From an uncultured Bacteroidales bacterium (GTDB taxonomy: Bacteria; Bacteroidota; Bacteroidia; Bacteroidales; Paludibacteraceae): a stretch of DNA of 35,480 nucleotides. Both the position numbers and the translations under genes were made by a program. Below the pieces are notes generated by a model. That model saw nothing but the letters and a program-made list of their open reading frames with translations, did no database searches and was not told the DNA's origin. The DNA lies in the NCBI GenBank assembly GCA_900319105.1, contig ONND01000019.1, forward strand, positions 1 through 35,480. Direction: 5' to 3'. Shown here piece after piece: positions 1-6,400 of this stretch (position 1 is the first letter of the stretch; every line of letters begins with the position of its first letter).

Positions 1-99
1 CGCCATAGGCGGAGCGTCCTTCCGCTTTCGGAAGGAGCGGCTTCCGCCGAGGATGGCAACTCTCCACCCTCCACGCTGCCTGCCTTCTATCTGTCCGTC
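1..99. repeat. Left 99-bp inverted terminal repeat
   Basis: Bases 1-99 are the exact reverse complement of 35382-35480; identity stops abruptly at base 100 (A-run here, T-run in the other copy). The repeat contains a perfect hairpin, CCTTCCG (18-24), loop CTTT, CGGAAGG (29-35), plus overlapping alternative pairings with the following GGAGCGG/CTTCCGCC. It may be a genomic repeat present in opposite orientations on both sides of this segment, the end of a linear element, or an assembler overlap; 99 is a commonly used k-mer size, so the last is a serious alternative. Confidence 0.9.
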
Positions 100-277
100 A
101 AAAAAAAGAAAATTTTGCGGAGCAAAGACACAGACGTGAGGTTTACCGAACTCCTTATTGGGGGGGGAAAAGAAAAAAATACCGATATAGACCGTGAACG
201 TAGTGAAATAATCGACAGAGCGTAGCGGCGGAGATCACCATATTAAAACAATACGTCAAAGATCGCTTGTGAAGATT
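100..277. other. Gene-free left flank
   Basis: AT-rich runs (101-116, 172-180), an eight-G run near 160-167 and unremarkable sequence. I see no open frame with coding character, no tRNA fold and no insertion sequence. Together with the repeat at 1-99 and the hairpin at 278-309 it makes up the gene-free first 323 bases. Confidence 0.6.
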
Positions 278-309
278 CCCCACGGACGCGGGATTTTACG
301 TCCGTGGGG
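278..309 (-). terminator. Perfect 11-bp stem-loop after the lysis-like cassette
   Basis: CCCCACGGACG (278-288) pairs perfectly with CGTCCGTGGGG (299-309) around a 10-base loop. It lies 14 bases past the stop of the last gene of the minus-strand cassette (324). The minus-strand transcript has no strong U-run after the stem, so it is either a weak terminator or an mRNA 3'-end stabilising structure. On the plus strand it is followed by only TTTCGG. Confidence 0.55.
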
Positions 310-323
310 TTTCGGCTGTTGCT

Positions 324-710
324 TTAGCTACGCGGGTGTTGTGCATCGTACTCCTGACCGCAGATGTGCCAATAATATGCACGCATCGTCTTGATACCAC
401 GTGGATTGTTGCGTTGAGCAATGAAATCCATCTGGTCTTGTGTCAATTTGGAGAGATCCATACTACGCTGGCGAACCATCCCTGCAACCGTCTTGAACCG
501 TTGACGTGCCCAAACAGAGTCCGCGCTGTTTGATATTTGGATGTTCGTCTCGTCACGCAGATAGATGCGGTTGCATGAGTCACTTGTGGTCGCAGCGCGA
601 CGGTGCGTAGCCAGCAACATTCGACCGTGTTTGTGCGGTTCTTTCTTCCCGCACTTGCATAATGCGCCGGATACATATTCGATACCGGATTGCCATACTA
701 CCTTAGCCAT
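324..710 (-). CDS. Conserved small protein of the lysis-like cassette (128 aa)
   Basis: I do not recognise a named family. The protein starts MAKVVWQSGIEYVSGALCKC and has a Cys/His-rich N-terminal part (CKCGKK...HKHG, residues about 18-30). A basic C-terminal half has the pattern QRFKT...D...Q..F..Q, ending YYWHICGQEYDAQHP. It resembles, at low identity, the first small protein of the same cassette (1842-2153): both open with an IE-x-x-SG-x-LC motif and both carry a QR-x-x-F helix region followed by Q-rich and aromatic residues near the end. It is the last gene of the cassette, 51 bp after the spanin-like gene and 14 bp before a stem-loop. There is no signal peptide or membrane segment. A DNA/RNA-binding or structural role is possible but unsupported. 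Confidence 0.7.
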   Translation of the reverse strand: MAKVVWQSGIEYVSGALCKCGKKEPHKHGRMLLATHRRAATTSDSCNRIYLRDETNIQISNSADSVWARQRFKTVAGMVRQRSMDLSKLTQDQMDFIAQRNNPRGIKTMRAYYWHICGQEYDAQHPRS

Positions 711-761
711 TTGATTCAGACCATGCTTTACCTCCGGTCTGCGTAGAGGGGTTAAAAGTTG

Positions 762-1211
762 TTATATATAAAATCGTTTCTTAATGTATAGTGCCAGTTT
801 GACAAGCCAGTACAGCGCAAACAGAATGGCGAGGGATGCACAATACTTGTAAAACGAAGGCACATAAGGTTTCTCAACCGTTTCTGTCTTGGTTTCCGTC
901 AGGGTGATAGTGTCCGTCTTGACGGTCTCGCGGTCACGCCAACGGGTGTGCCATTTCTCCAGATAGACCGTGTCGGGCGGAAAGCCTACCCCCGCCCCCT
1001 CCCTGTAGGGAAGGGAGATTTTTGCAGGGCGGTAGGTATATGACACACTATCATGCAGATAAATGCTGTCACGTTGGATGTGAGTGGAGAGTTGGGTGTG
1101 GTTACTCTCCGTCGAACTGCGCACCGCGGAGCAGGCCGGCAAGAGCATCCACAGAACTGCAATGCTCAGTAAAAAAGCGTTCGGGTGTGGTGATTTCGAT
1201 ATAGTTCTCAT
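762..1211 (-). CDS. Spanin-like lipoprotein with C-terminal membrane segment (149 aa)
   Basis: Residues 12-27 form a signal peptide ending in a lipobox (LLPAC, Cys27). A polar middle follows with repeated RDS/HDS and RWRDRETVKTDT elements (residues 47-112), then a hydrophobic segment at about 121-143 and a basic tail (KKRF). A lipidated N-terminus plus a C-terminal membrane helix is the architecture of unimolecular spanins, which join outer and inner membranes during phage lysis. That assignment is inference from architecture and from the neighbouring holin-like and DUF5675 genes. Its first 110 bases overlap the end of the DUF5675 gene in another frame, as lysis genes often do. Residues about 64-80 are encoded by a GC-rich palindromic repeat (985-1018), an apparent in-frame insertion. 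Start chosen because it precedes the lipobox directly. Confidence 0.75.
   Translation of the reverse strand: MRTISKSPHPNAFLLSIAVLWMLLPACSAVRSSTESNHTQLSTHIQRDSIYLHDSVSYTYRPAKISLPYREGAGVGFPPDTVYLEKWHTRWRDRETVKTDTITLTETKTETVEKPYVPSFYKYCASLAILFALYWLVKLALYIKKRFYI
985..1018. repeat. GC-rich palindromic repeat inside the spanin-like gene
   Basis: A C-rich run followed by a CTCCCT-GTA-GGGAAG stem-loop. In frame it encodes LPYREGAGVGF. A sequence of the same style lies in the BspA-like gene at 13770-13807. REP-like palindromes yielding peptides such as PLGEGRGE are known as interspersed elements in several bacteria; membership of one family here is inference. Confidence 0.5.
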
Positions 1212-1572
1212 GATCGGGGTGTTTTTGAAGTTTGGTCACCAAGTCGCGTTCGGTCTGTCGGGAATGGAGCAGCGTGTTACCGCTGAGCCGTCCGACGAGG
1301 ATGCAGCCTGCGGTGTGGTCTTTGTTATTGCCTGCATGAATGCGGATACCCTCGAAGCCGGGTACATAGTTGACCAGCGGTAGCACGCGACCGAACTTGG
1401 GAGACCGGGTGAGCGTCAGTTTGTACCAGCCGAGGGGGATTGCTCCTTGGGGATGGGTGGCGTTAGGGACGGTGGGCGGTTCAAGAGTACCGCAGAAAGG
1501 TTTGCCTCCGATGAGGAGGATGCCTGTGGTCTCGTTCGGAGACTCGTTGATACGAATAAGAGATAATACCAT
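1102..1572 (-). CDS. DUF5675 family protein, endolysin-like position (156 aa)
   Basis: The sequence matches my knowledge of DUF5675: an N-terminal beta segment (VLSLIRINESPNETTGIL), a GxIPLGWYKLTLTRSPKFGRVLP stretch (about 43-65) and the core FEGIRIHAGN...DHTAGCILVG with His79 and Cys90, reminiscent of L,D-transpeptidase-like catalytic motifs. The family is common in Bacteroidota phage and cassette lysis regions, but its enzymatic activity is not established to my knowledge. The conserved domain ends near residue 130 (IEITTP); the remaining 26 residues lie within the 110-bp overlap with the spanin-like gene. It starts 37 bp after the holin-like gene. Cytoplasmic, with no signal peptide; export would need the holin-like protein. 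Confidence 0.85.
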   Translation of the reverse strand: MVLSLIRINESPNETTGILLIGGKPFCGTLEPPTVPNATHPQGAIPLGWYKLTLTRSPKFGRVLPLVNYVPGFEGIRIHAGNNKDHTAGCILVGRLSGNTLLHSRQTERDLVTKLQKHPDHENYIEITTPERFFTEHCSSVDALAGLLRGAQFDGE

Positions 1573-1580
1573 AATCTTAT

Positions 1581-1615
1581 ATTTATGATTTAGTCATTTA
1601 GACATTTGGCTATTT
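1581..1615. repeat. 7-bp tandem repeat between cassette genes (ATTTATG type)
   Basis: Five degenerate heptamers related to ATTTATG/ATTTAGT/CATTTAG. They cover the junction between the stop of the holin-like gene (1610) and the DUF5675 start (1572). This is one member of the window-wide set of heptamer repeats. Confidence 0.6.
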
Positions 1616-1804
1616 ATGACGATAGCGATAGTGATAATCCACTCCGATGAGGGCACCGGCGAAGGTGAGGGTTTCGCCGTAGGCTACGAGGAGCGAGGAA
1701 TCAATGATGCCGGCAGGGGGAAGTGCCAGCCCTGCTACAAGCAAGGCGCACCCGAAGATGCACATTGCTGTAGCGAGGATCAGTTGCAAAAGAGACTTTT
1801 TCAT
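1610..1804 (-). CDS. Holin-like small membrane protein (64 aa)
   Basis: Short protein with a basic start (MKKS), a hydrophobic helix at about residues 6-28, a Pro/Gly turn (PPAGIID), a second hydrophobic stretch at about 38-56 (LLVAYGETLTFAGALIGV) and a positively charged tail (YHYRYRHK). Size, two membrane segments and charged C-terminus fit holins. Similar proteins with the PPxGxID...AFGExxTFAGxLIG pattern are familiar from Bacteroidales beside amidase/lysis genes. It sits between the 103-aa gene (37 bp upstream) and DUF5675 (37 bp downstream). The holin role is inferred from architecture and context. Confidence 0.75.
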   Translation of the reverse strand: MKKSLLQLILATAMCIFGCALLVAGLALPPAGIIDSSLLVAYGETLTFAGALIGVDYHYRYRHK

Positions 1805-1841
1805 TGTACTGGACTTTTAATCCGCCATATATTGCTGATGC

Positions 1842-2153
1842 TTAATCTCCGAGTTTGGCATACTCCATTGCGAAGACGTATCCGCTGAAATCGCTGTACT
1901 TCTTCTGGCTCTTGAAGGCAGTGAGATACGCTGCTTTCTGGTCCGGGTCAGCGAGGGCGGTCTTGGCGTTGGCTCTGGCGGTGGCGAACTTGGTGCGCTG
2001 TGCCTGTTGGGCGGCAGTTGGTTCTTTGGTGGAGGGGTTACAGATCTTGCCAGAGAACACCTTGCCGTTCTTGCGGAAGAAATACATGTCGGAGTGGCTA
2101 CAGAGTTTGCCGCTCATGGACTCAATAAGTCCCATCGGTTTTACTTGTGACAT
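1842..2153 (-). CDS. Conserved small protein, first gene of the lysis-like cassette (103 aa)
   Basis: I recognise this as a recurrent Bacteroidales hypothetical but know no function. The N-terminal part reads GLIESMSGKLCSHSDMYFF; the middle is K/N/G-rich with a second Cys (GKICNP, near residue 38); the C-terminal half is helical and Ala/Gln/Lys-rich (AAQQAQRTKFATARANAK...), ending in an aromatic GYVFAMEY. It shares an overall plan with the last cassette protein (324-710), so the two may be distant paralogues bracketing the cassette. No signal peptide. It has a long leader: the likely promoter -7 box is about 250 bp upstream at 2401-2408. Confidence 0.8.
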   Translation of the reverse strand: MSQVKPMGLIESMSGKLCSHSDMYFFRKNGKVFSGKICNPSTKEPTAAQQAQRTKFATARANAKTALADPDQKAAYLTAFKSQKKYSDFSGYVFAMEYAKLGD

Positions 2154-2217
2154 TACTTTAGTTTTTTAGGGGCATCTACTGCCGCACCGTTCAGGGTCAC
2201 AAGTCAGTATGTGTGAC

Positions 2218-2236
2218 TAACAAACACGTTTGTTGT
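2218..2236. promoter_or_regulatory. Palindromic motif AACAAAC-AC-GTTTGTT
   Basis: Perfect 7-bp arms with a 2-base spacer (2219-2234), in the 5' leader of the cassette. An 18/19 identical 19-mer occurs at 28158-28176, just upstream of the NagZ-like gene. Possible shared operator or transcript structure; function unknown. The rest of 2154-2400 shows nothing else I can support. Confidence 0.35.
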
Positions 2237-2400
2237 AAAACACCTTCTGACCCGTTTCCCCTGCACTCAATCTCAGTCATTATGTCCACATAACTCCTTC
2301 AATTGTGCGTTGTATCTGCTCCCTAAAAAATCTAAAGAGCAAGGCGGGCGTAAATGCAGGTTAATACTTAAAATTAATTCTTAGATTTCGAAATCGAGTG

Positions 2401-2408
2401 CAAAGGTA
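2401..2408 (-). promoter_or_regulatory. -7 promoter element (TACCTTTG) for the lysis-like cassette
   Basis: On the minus strand this is TACCTTTG, matching the Bacteroidota primary-sigma -7 consensus TAnnTTTG. I see no good -33 TTTG at 19-21 bases upstream. Instead the 10-bp-phased array at 2431-2490 begins 22 bases upstream, which suggests activator-dependent transcription. Confidence 0.45.
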
Positions 2409-2430
2409 CTACATTTGAGAGGGGCTCTTT

Positions 2431-2490
2431 CCCGATGCTTCCCACTAGTTCCCAATAATGCCCAATAATTCCCACTCCTACCCACATGGC
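2431..2490. repeat. Six 10-bp repeats phased on CCC (GGG on minus strand)
   Basis: CCC occurs at exactly 2431, 2441, 2451, 2461, 2471 and 2481. The central units are CCCACTAGTT, CCCAATAATG, CCCAATAATT and CCCACTCCTA, so the minus-strand consensus is about AATTATTGGG. A spacing of one DNA turn puts every GGG on one face of the helix, immediately upstream of the cassette -7 box. Likely a cooperative protein-binding array; the adjacent HTH protein is the obvious candidate binder (inference). Confidence 0.7.
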
Positions 2491-2575
2491 AAATTGCAGG
2501 AAGGAGTAAAAACGCGTGTCCATATGTCAGGTATCAGAGGCGGAGCACGCGGTATAAAAAGAAACTGACTGCTTA

Positions 2576-2773
2576 TCATTCTACCTCAATGCAGAATGTT
2601 TCGCAGATATAACGCACGGCGGCGGGCGGCAATGCCTTGGCATGAGAGGTCACGCCCAATGCCTGTAACTTGTTATAATGTCCGTAGGCATGCAGCCAAT
2701 TATACAACGTGCGACGGCTGACACCGGCACGTTCCGCCAACTGGGTATAAGTCATTGATTGATATTTAGCCAT
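2576..2773 (-). CDS. Small HTH DNA-binding protein (65 aa)
   Basis: Start placed at the ATG giving MAKYQSMTYTQLAERAGVSR; upstream in-frame codons would add an implausible Cys/Phe-rich stretch. Residues about 7-27 (YTQLAERAGVSRRTLYNWLHA) form a clear helix-turn-helix. The C-terminal half (LPPAAVRYICETFCIEVE) resembles the second half of DUF4248-type Bacteroidales small DNA-binding proteins, which commonly precede HU/amidase cassettes. It probably regulates itself and/or the downstream cassette: a palindrome (2832-2852) and paired direct repeats (2866-2904) lie upstream, and the phased decamer array (2431-2490) lies just downstream. Which of these it binds cannot be told from sequence. Confidence 0.75.
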   Translation of the reverse strand: MAKYQSMTYTQLAERAGVSRRTLYNWLHAYGHYNKLQALGVTSHAKALPPAAVRYICETFCIEVE

Positions 2774-2831
2774 AGTATTTGCTTGTTTGGGCGGTCGATA
2801 GAATCGACCTGAAATAAACATAGATTTTAGA

Positions 2832-2852
2832 TGTCCACATCCGATGTGGACA
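2832..2852. promoter_or_regulatory. Perfect 9-bp palindrome upstream of the HTH gene
   Basis: TGTCCACAT, spacer CCG, ATGTGGACA, located 59-79 bp upstream of the HTH start. It has the form of a dimeric operator and no T-tract that would make it a terminator. Confidence 0.5.
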
Positions 2853-2865
2853 CAATAAACAAAGA

Positions 2866-2904
2866 AAAAAAATAGACAAGCTATATAAAAAAATAGACAA
2901 GCTA
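2866..2904. repeat. Two 18-bp direct repeats spaced 21 bp
   Basis: The same 18-mer, seven A followed by TAGACAAGCTA, occurs at 2866-2883 and 2887-2904, a start-to-start distance of 21 bp (two helical turns). It lies 93-131 bp upstream of the HTH gene. It could be a tandem binding site or A-tract-bent promoter DNA. Confidence 0.55.
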
Positions 2905-2976
2905 AAACCAGACAACAATGGGGGAGCGCGAGGCGGTTTAGAACCGAGCAGGACATGCCATGCGGAGTGTAGACAC

Positions 2977-3014
2977 AAAAAAAGAGACGGGGCACGATGA
3001 ACGTGCTCCGCCTC
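2977..3014 (-). terminator. Rho-independent terminator of the giant-protein operon
   Basis: Read on the minus strand, a 13-bp stem (3002-3014 with 2984-2996, one G-U pair and one mismatch) with a 5-base loop is followed by seven T (2983-2977). It lies 25 bp after the last stop of the lipoprotein gene (3039), closing the block that starts at 25374. Confidence 0.8.
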
Positions 3015-3038
3015 TCGGAGAATAAATAGAAATGCTAT

Positions 3039-3418
3039 TTACTTAACTTCTACCAATGTCGGCACAAAGGGTTCAGCGACGGTGCCGAGGTGGGCGTCGT
3101 TGGCGAAGGTGAAGGCATCCTTCGCCTCGAAGAAGTTCTTGTAGTGCGCGGAGTAGTAGCGGAGTGTGACGGCGCCTTCCGTTCCTGCTATATACAGGAA
3201 GAACAATTCAGTTGCCAATCGGAAGCCTTTTCAGGGTACTGTGCCTTCATATCCACCTTGACCACAGCGGTCATTGACGAGGTCATGTCGCCCGCTTCAG
3301 GTGCCGTCCACGTAGGACGCGCTTGGTCCGAAACAAATGTTTCCGGTTCGTCTTTCTTGCAGCCTGCTGCCAGAAGCAGCAAACCGCAAGAAACGATTAT
3401 CCATAATTTCTTAGTCAT
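3039..3418 (-). pseudogene. Small lipoprotein copy 1, internally deleted and frameshifted
   Basis: The start MTKKLWIIVSCGLLLLAAGC is a signal peptide with a lipobox. The frame continues through WTAPEAGDMTSSMTAVVKVD to ASDWQLN and then runs into a stop at 3188-3190. From about 3200 the homologous C-terminal half continues in a different frame (LFFLYIAGTEGAVTLRYYSA...AEPFVPTLVEVK) to a stop at 3039. From related Bacteroidales lipoproteins, and from the same domain in the adjacent giants, a segment of roughly 20 residues with an AAFxxGECxGxA signature should lie between DWQLN and LFFLY. It is missing. The gene begins 13 bp after the giant B stop and precedes a strong terminator. Copy 2 (13178-13543) is broken at the same point. 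As it stands, a secreted 77-aa lipoprotein fragment could still be made. Confidence 0.75.
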
Positions 3419-3431
3419 ATTTGTTGAATTA

Positions 3432-6400
3432 TTATTTAAGTTTCTTTCCCGTAACATCATATTTCTCATTGTTGCGAATTATTACTACATGGTCATTTTC
3501 GATAATCTTATACGGACAGTTATCGCCGGGTTTGAGGATGACCGGCACCTTGAGCGAGCCATGGTGAGCATCTGCTACATAGCTAATCGGCATCTCACTC
3601 ATTAACGGCGTACCGTCTTCGGTCTCGAAGCGGAGTTCGCCAGCGTAGTCGCTTTGGATGGTCAGGAAGTAGAGGCTGTCTATCTTCGTCGCTACACCAA
3701 CTAATTCATCACCGATGTAAGCATTCACCTTTGTACATTGTACCTTGTCACTTTGTACTTTCGCTATCATCGTCATGTTAGTTGCCGCGTTTCCATGGAA
3801 AGCCGGTGCTTGCTTCGGAGCGTTAGCAGCTTTATTGTAGAAGTTGATAGTGACAGAGTCGGCACCCATGCGGCGGAAGAGATATCCTTCTCCCGGACGG
3901 AAGGCGGTGAGGTCACCTACCCATTTCTTATCGGCAGAGAAGTACGCGAAGCGGTCGTGTGCCTTGATCAGGTCACCCACAGACGCATGATCGTAATAGT
4001 CTGCTAAAGCCTCTGTGACAGGTGTCGATTGGTTGAGCAGACATGGGAGCGGACTCCATTGTCCGTTTCCGCGGAGCGTGACATGCATGTCTTTCTGCTC
4101 CAAAGGATCACCGCCGATGCGCAGGATATTACCGTTCTTGGCATATACCATGTACATCTGCTGATAGTCGAAGGCGGTGAGCGTACCCATAAACGCATCT
4201 TTCACTTCCGAATAGGTGCAGAACTGCTGTGAAGCGGGGTTCTTGATGAGGTCCCCTTCCGCCCAAGGTCCTTCAGCAGACATGTGGTCATTGATGAGCG
4301 TCGAATCCGGCAGGAGATTCAGGTTGAACGATATCCAGTTCCATCCGGTATTGAGCGCGATGTTCTGCGTCTGAGAACCGGAGGTTGTGAAGACGAGCGG
4401 TGTCGGATCACCACAACCATAGACGGCACCATGTGCGAAGGTAATCTTGCGACTCGGAGCGAGTTCAAGTATCTTGCCGGTTGATGCTTGCCAGAGTTGG
4501 AAGCGTATCTCCTTTTGATTCATGGCTTCGTTGCCGTGAACAGTCAGGAAGACTTCGGTCTTGCTGGTCAGTGCATCGAAGGCGATGTTCGCCATGCCAA
4601 CGCACTCGTTACGATAGAGGGCAATGACCTTGTCGTTGGCATCCGTATCGTAAATATTGCCAATCTTCACTTCACCGCATACGGACATATTAAGCGGATA
4701 GTTGTTCTTGTCCACCTCGTCGTACGGGCAGATAGCGGTTACGGTATATTCCACCAGCAGCGGTTCGCTCAGTCCGTTCTCGTCGGTGAGGTAGATATAG
4801 TCGGAATAAACACCCACCGGCATCTGTGCGTTGAATGTGAAGCGAACATTCTTGCTACTGATGGCATTGATAGCACCGTACGCTTCGCTGACCGTGAGCC
4901 AATCCGGCAGGGACTCGATGACGAACTGATGCCGGAGTCCGGTCTGGTTGAAGAAGGCGAAGTCAACGTTATAATTCGGTTCGGATGCTGCGTTACCGGT
5001 GATGGGGTACAGAGCCTCGAACGCCAGTTCGTTGTCGTACCACTTGAGGGCATTGCGATCGACCGTAGCCATCCACATGACGGGTGACGGCATGGGGTTG
5101 CCGTTGAGGTCCTCTACATCGCGCACAGTCACGAGAACAGGTTGATGGTTGATTTCGTAGTCCGCCATGTTGAGGTTGACAAGCAGTTCCTCGTTGTTAT
5201 ACGTCCAGTTGAACTTCAGCTTGCTGAGCAGACCGATGCCGCTGACCGGAGCGTAGCTTGCCTTATCGGCCATGCTTTCGACTTTCGACTTTTGACTTTC
5301 GACTACCAAAGGCACCACTTTGTCCACTATGTTACCGTTTGCATCTTTGAAGATACGCTGGTCATTGACGGAGAAGACGAGTTCGAGTACACCGTTGGGG
5401 TTCTGGATCTGCTCTTCGAACGGCAGGTATGCCATCAGACCCATCTCATCACCAAGCGGTTTGCGTGAGCCGAACTCGGAGATGAAGGTCTTGGGCAGTG
5501 CTTGCTCGAAGACGATGAACTCGTCGATGTTTCCTTCAAAGCCGTCGCCACCGAAGTACATATCGCCGGCTATACCTGTCAGACGGTCCGCAGCAAAAGT
5601 GACTGTCAGTTGGTTGTCCAGATAGACGGCGATGTTGTTATACGTGCGGTTAACAACAAGCACGAGGTGATGCCAAGTTCCATTTATGATTTGACGATTT
5701 ACGATTGACGACTGATCTCCGTAGTAGAAGATGAGTTTGCCTTCTTCGAGGGCGAAGCGTTTGTCGCCGGCACGGAAGATCGTACCATTGCTGCTCGTCG
5801 GGCGGAACCATAACAAGTAGGTGGCGTCGTATGCGGCAGAGCGGGACAGTTTGTTGCGTTCAAGCGTTACGGTGTCGTTCTTGGTGAGGGCGAGCGAGAT
5901 ACCCTTCGGCAGGTTCCACGAAGCATTGTGCATCGTTAGCGTAGCACCGGAAGCACGGTCACGCAGTGTTGAGCCGGTGCCTTCGTTCATGCGGTAGTAA
6001 GCCATCAGTTCGCGTTCGTAACCGGTGAGGTAACGCTGGTTGGTAACGGTGATCTCTTCCTGCGTCAGCGCCTTGGTCCAGATACGGGCTTCCAGGATGT
6101 TCCCTTCCAAACCGCGACCAAAGAAGAGTTGGGCGTTGCTGATAGCTGATAACTGATAACTGATTACTGACTGCGCTGCTGTCACGTCGAGTGTGCCGGC
6201 GTAGAAGCGGACGGCGCTGGAGTCGTTGTTGTAAGTGACAGCCACGCGTGTGAACTCAAGCATCCTGTCAGGTAACTGTTTAGAATAGACGGTGCCGGAG
6301 TCACTCTGGAGGTAGAGACGGTTGTCGGCAGTCATACCGAAACGCAAGCCGTTCTCTCCATACGTAAAGAAGACGGCGGCCGCATTCGGGTTAGTCGGCT

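Noticed and set aside
2219-2234. Palindrome as an intrinsic terminator
   Set aside because: Short AT-rich stem without a following T-run on the transcribed strand, and it lies in a leader upstream of the cassette genes rather than after a gene.
2431-2490. CRISPR array
   Set aside because: The 10-bp periodicity has no conserved repeat longer than a few bases, no spacers and no cas genes.
5275-5305. Heptamer repeats as ordinary protein repeats under selection
   Set aside because: The periodicity is at DNA level (7 bp, not a multiple of 3), unit sequence differs from site to site, and similar arrays occur outside genes.
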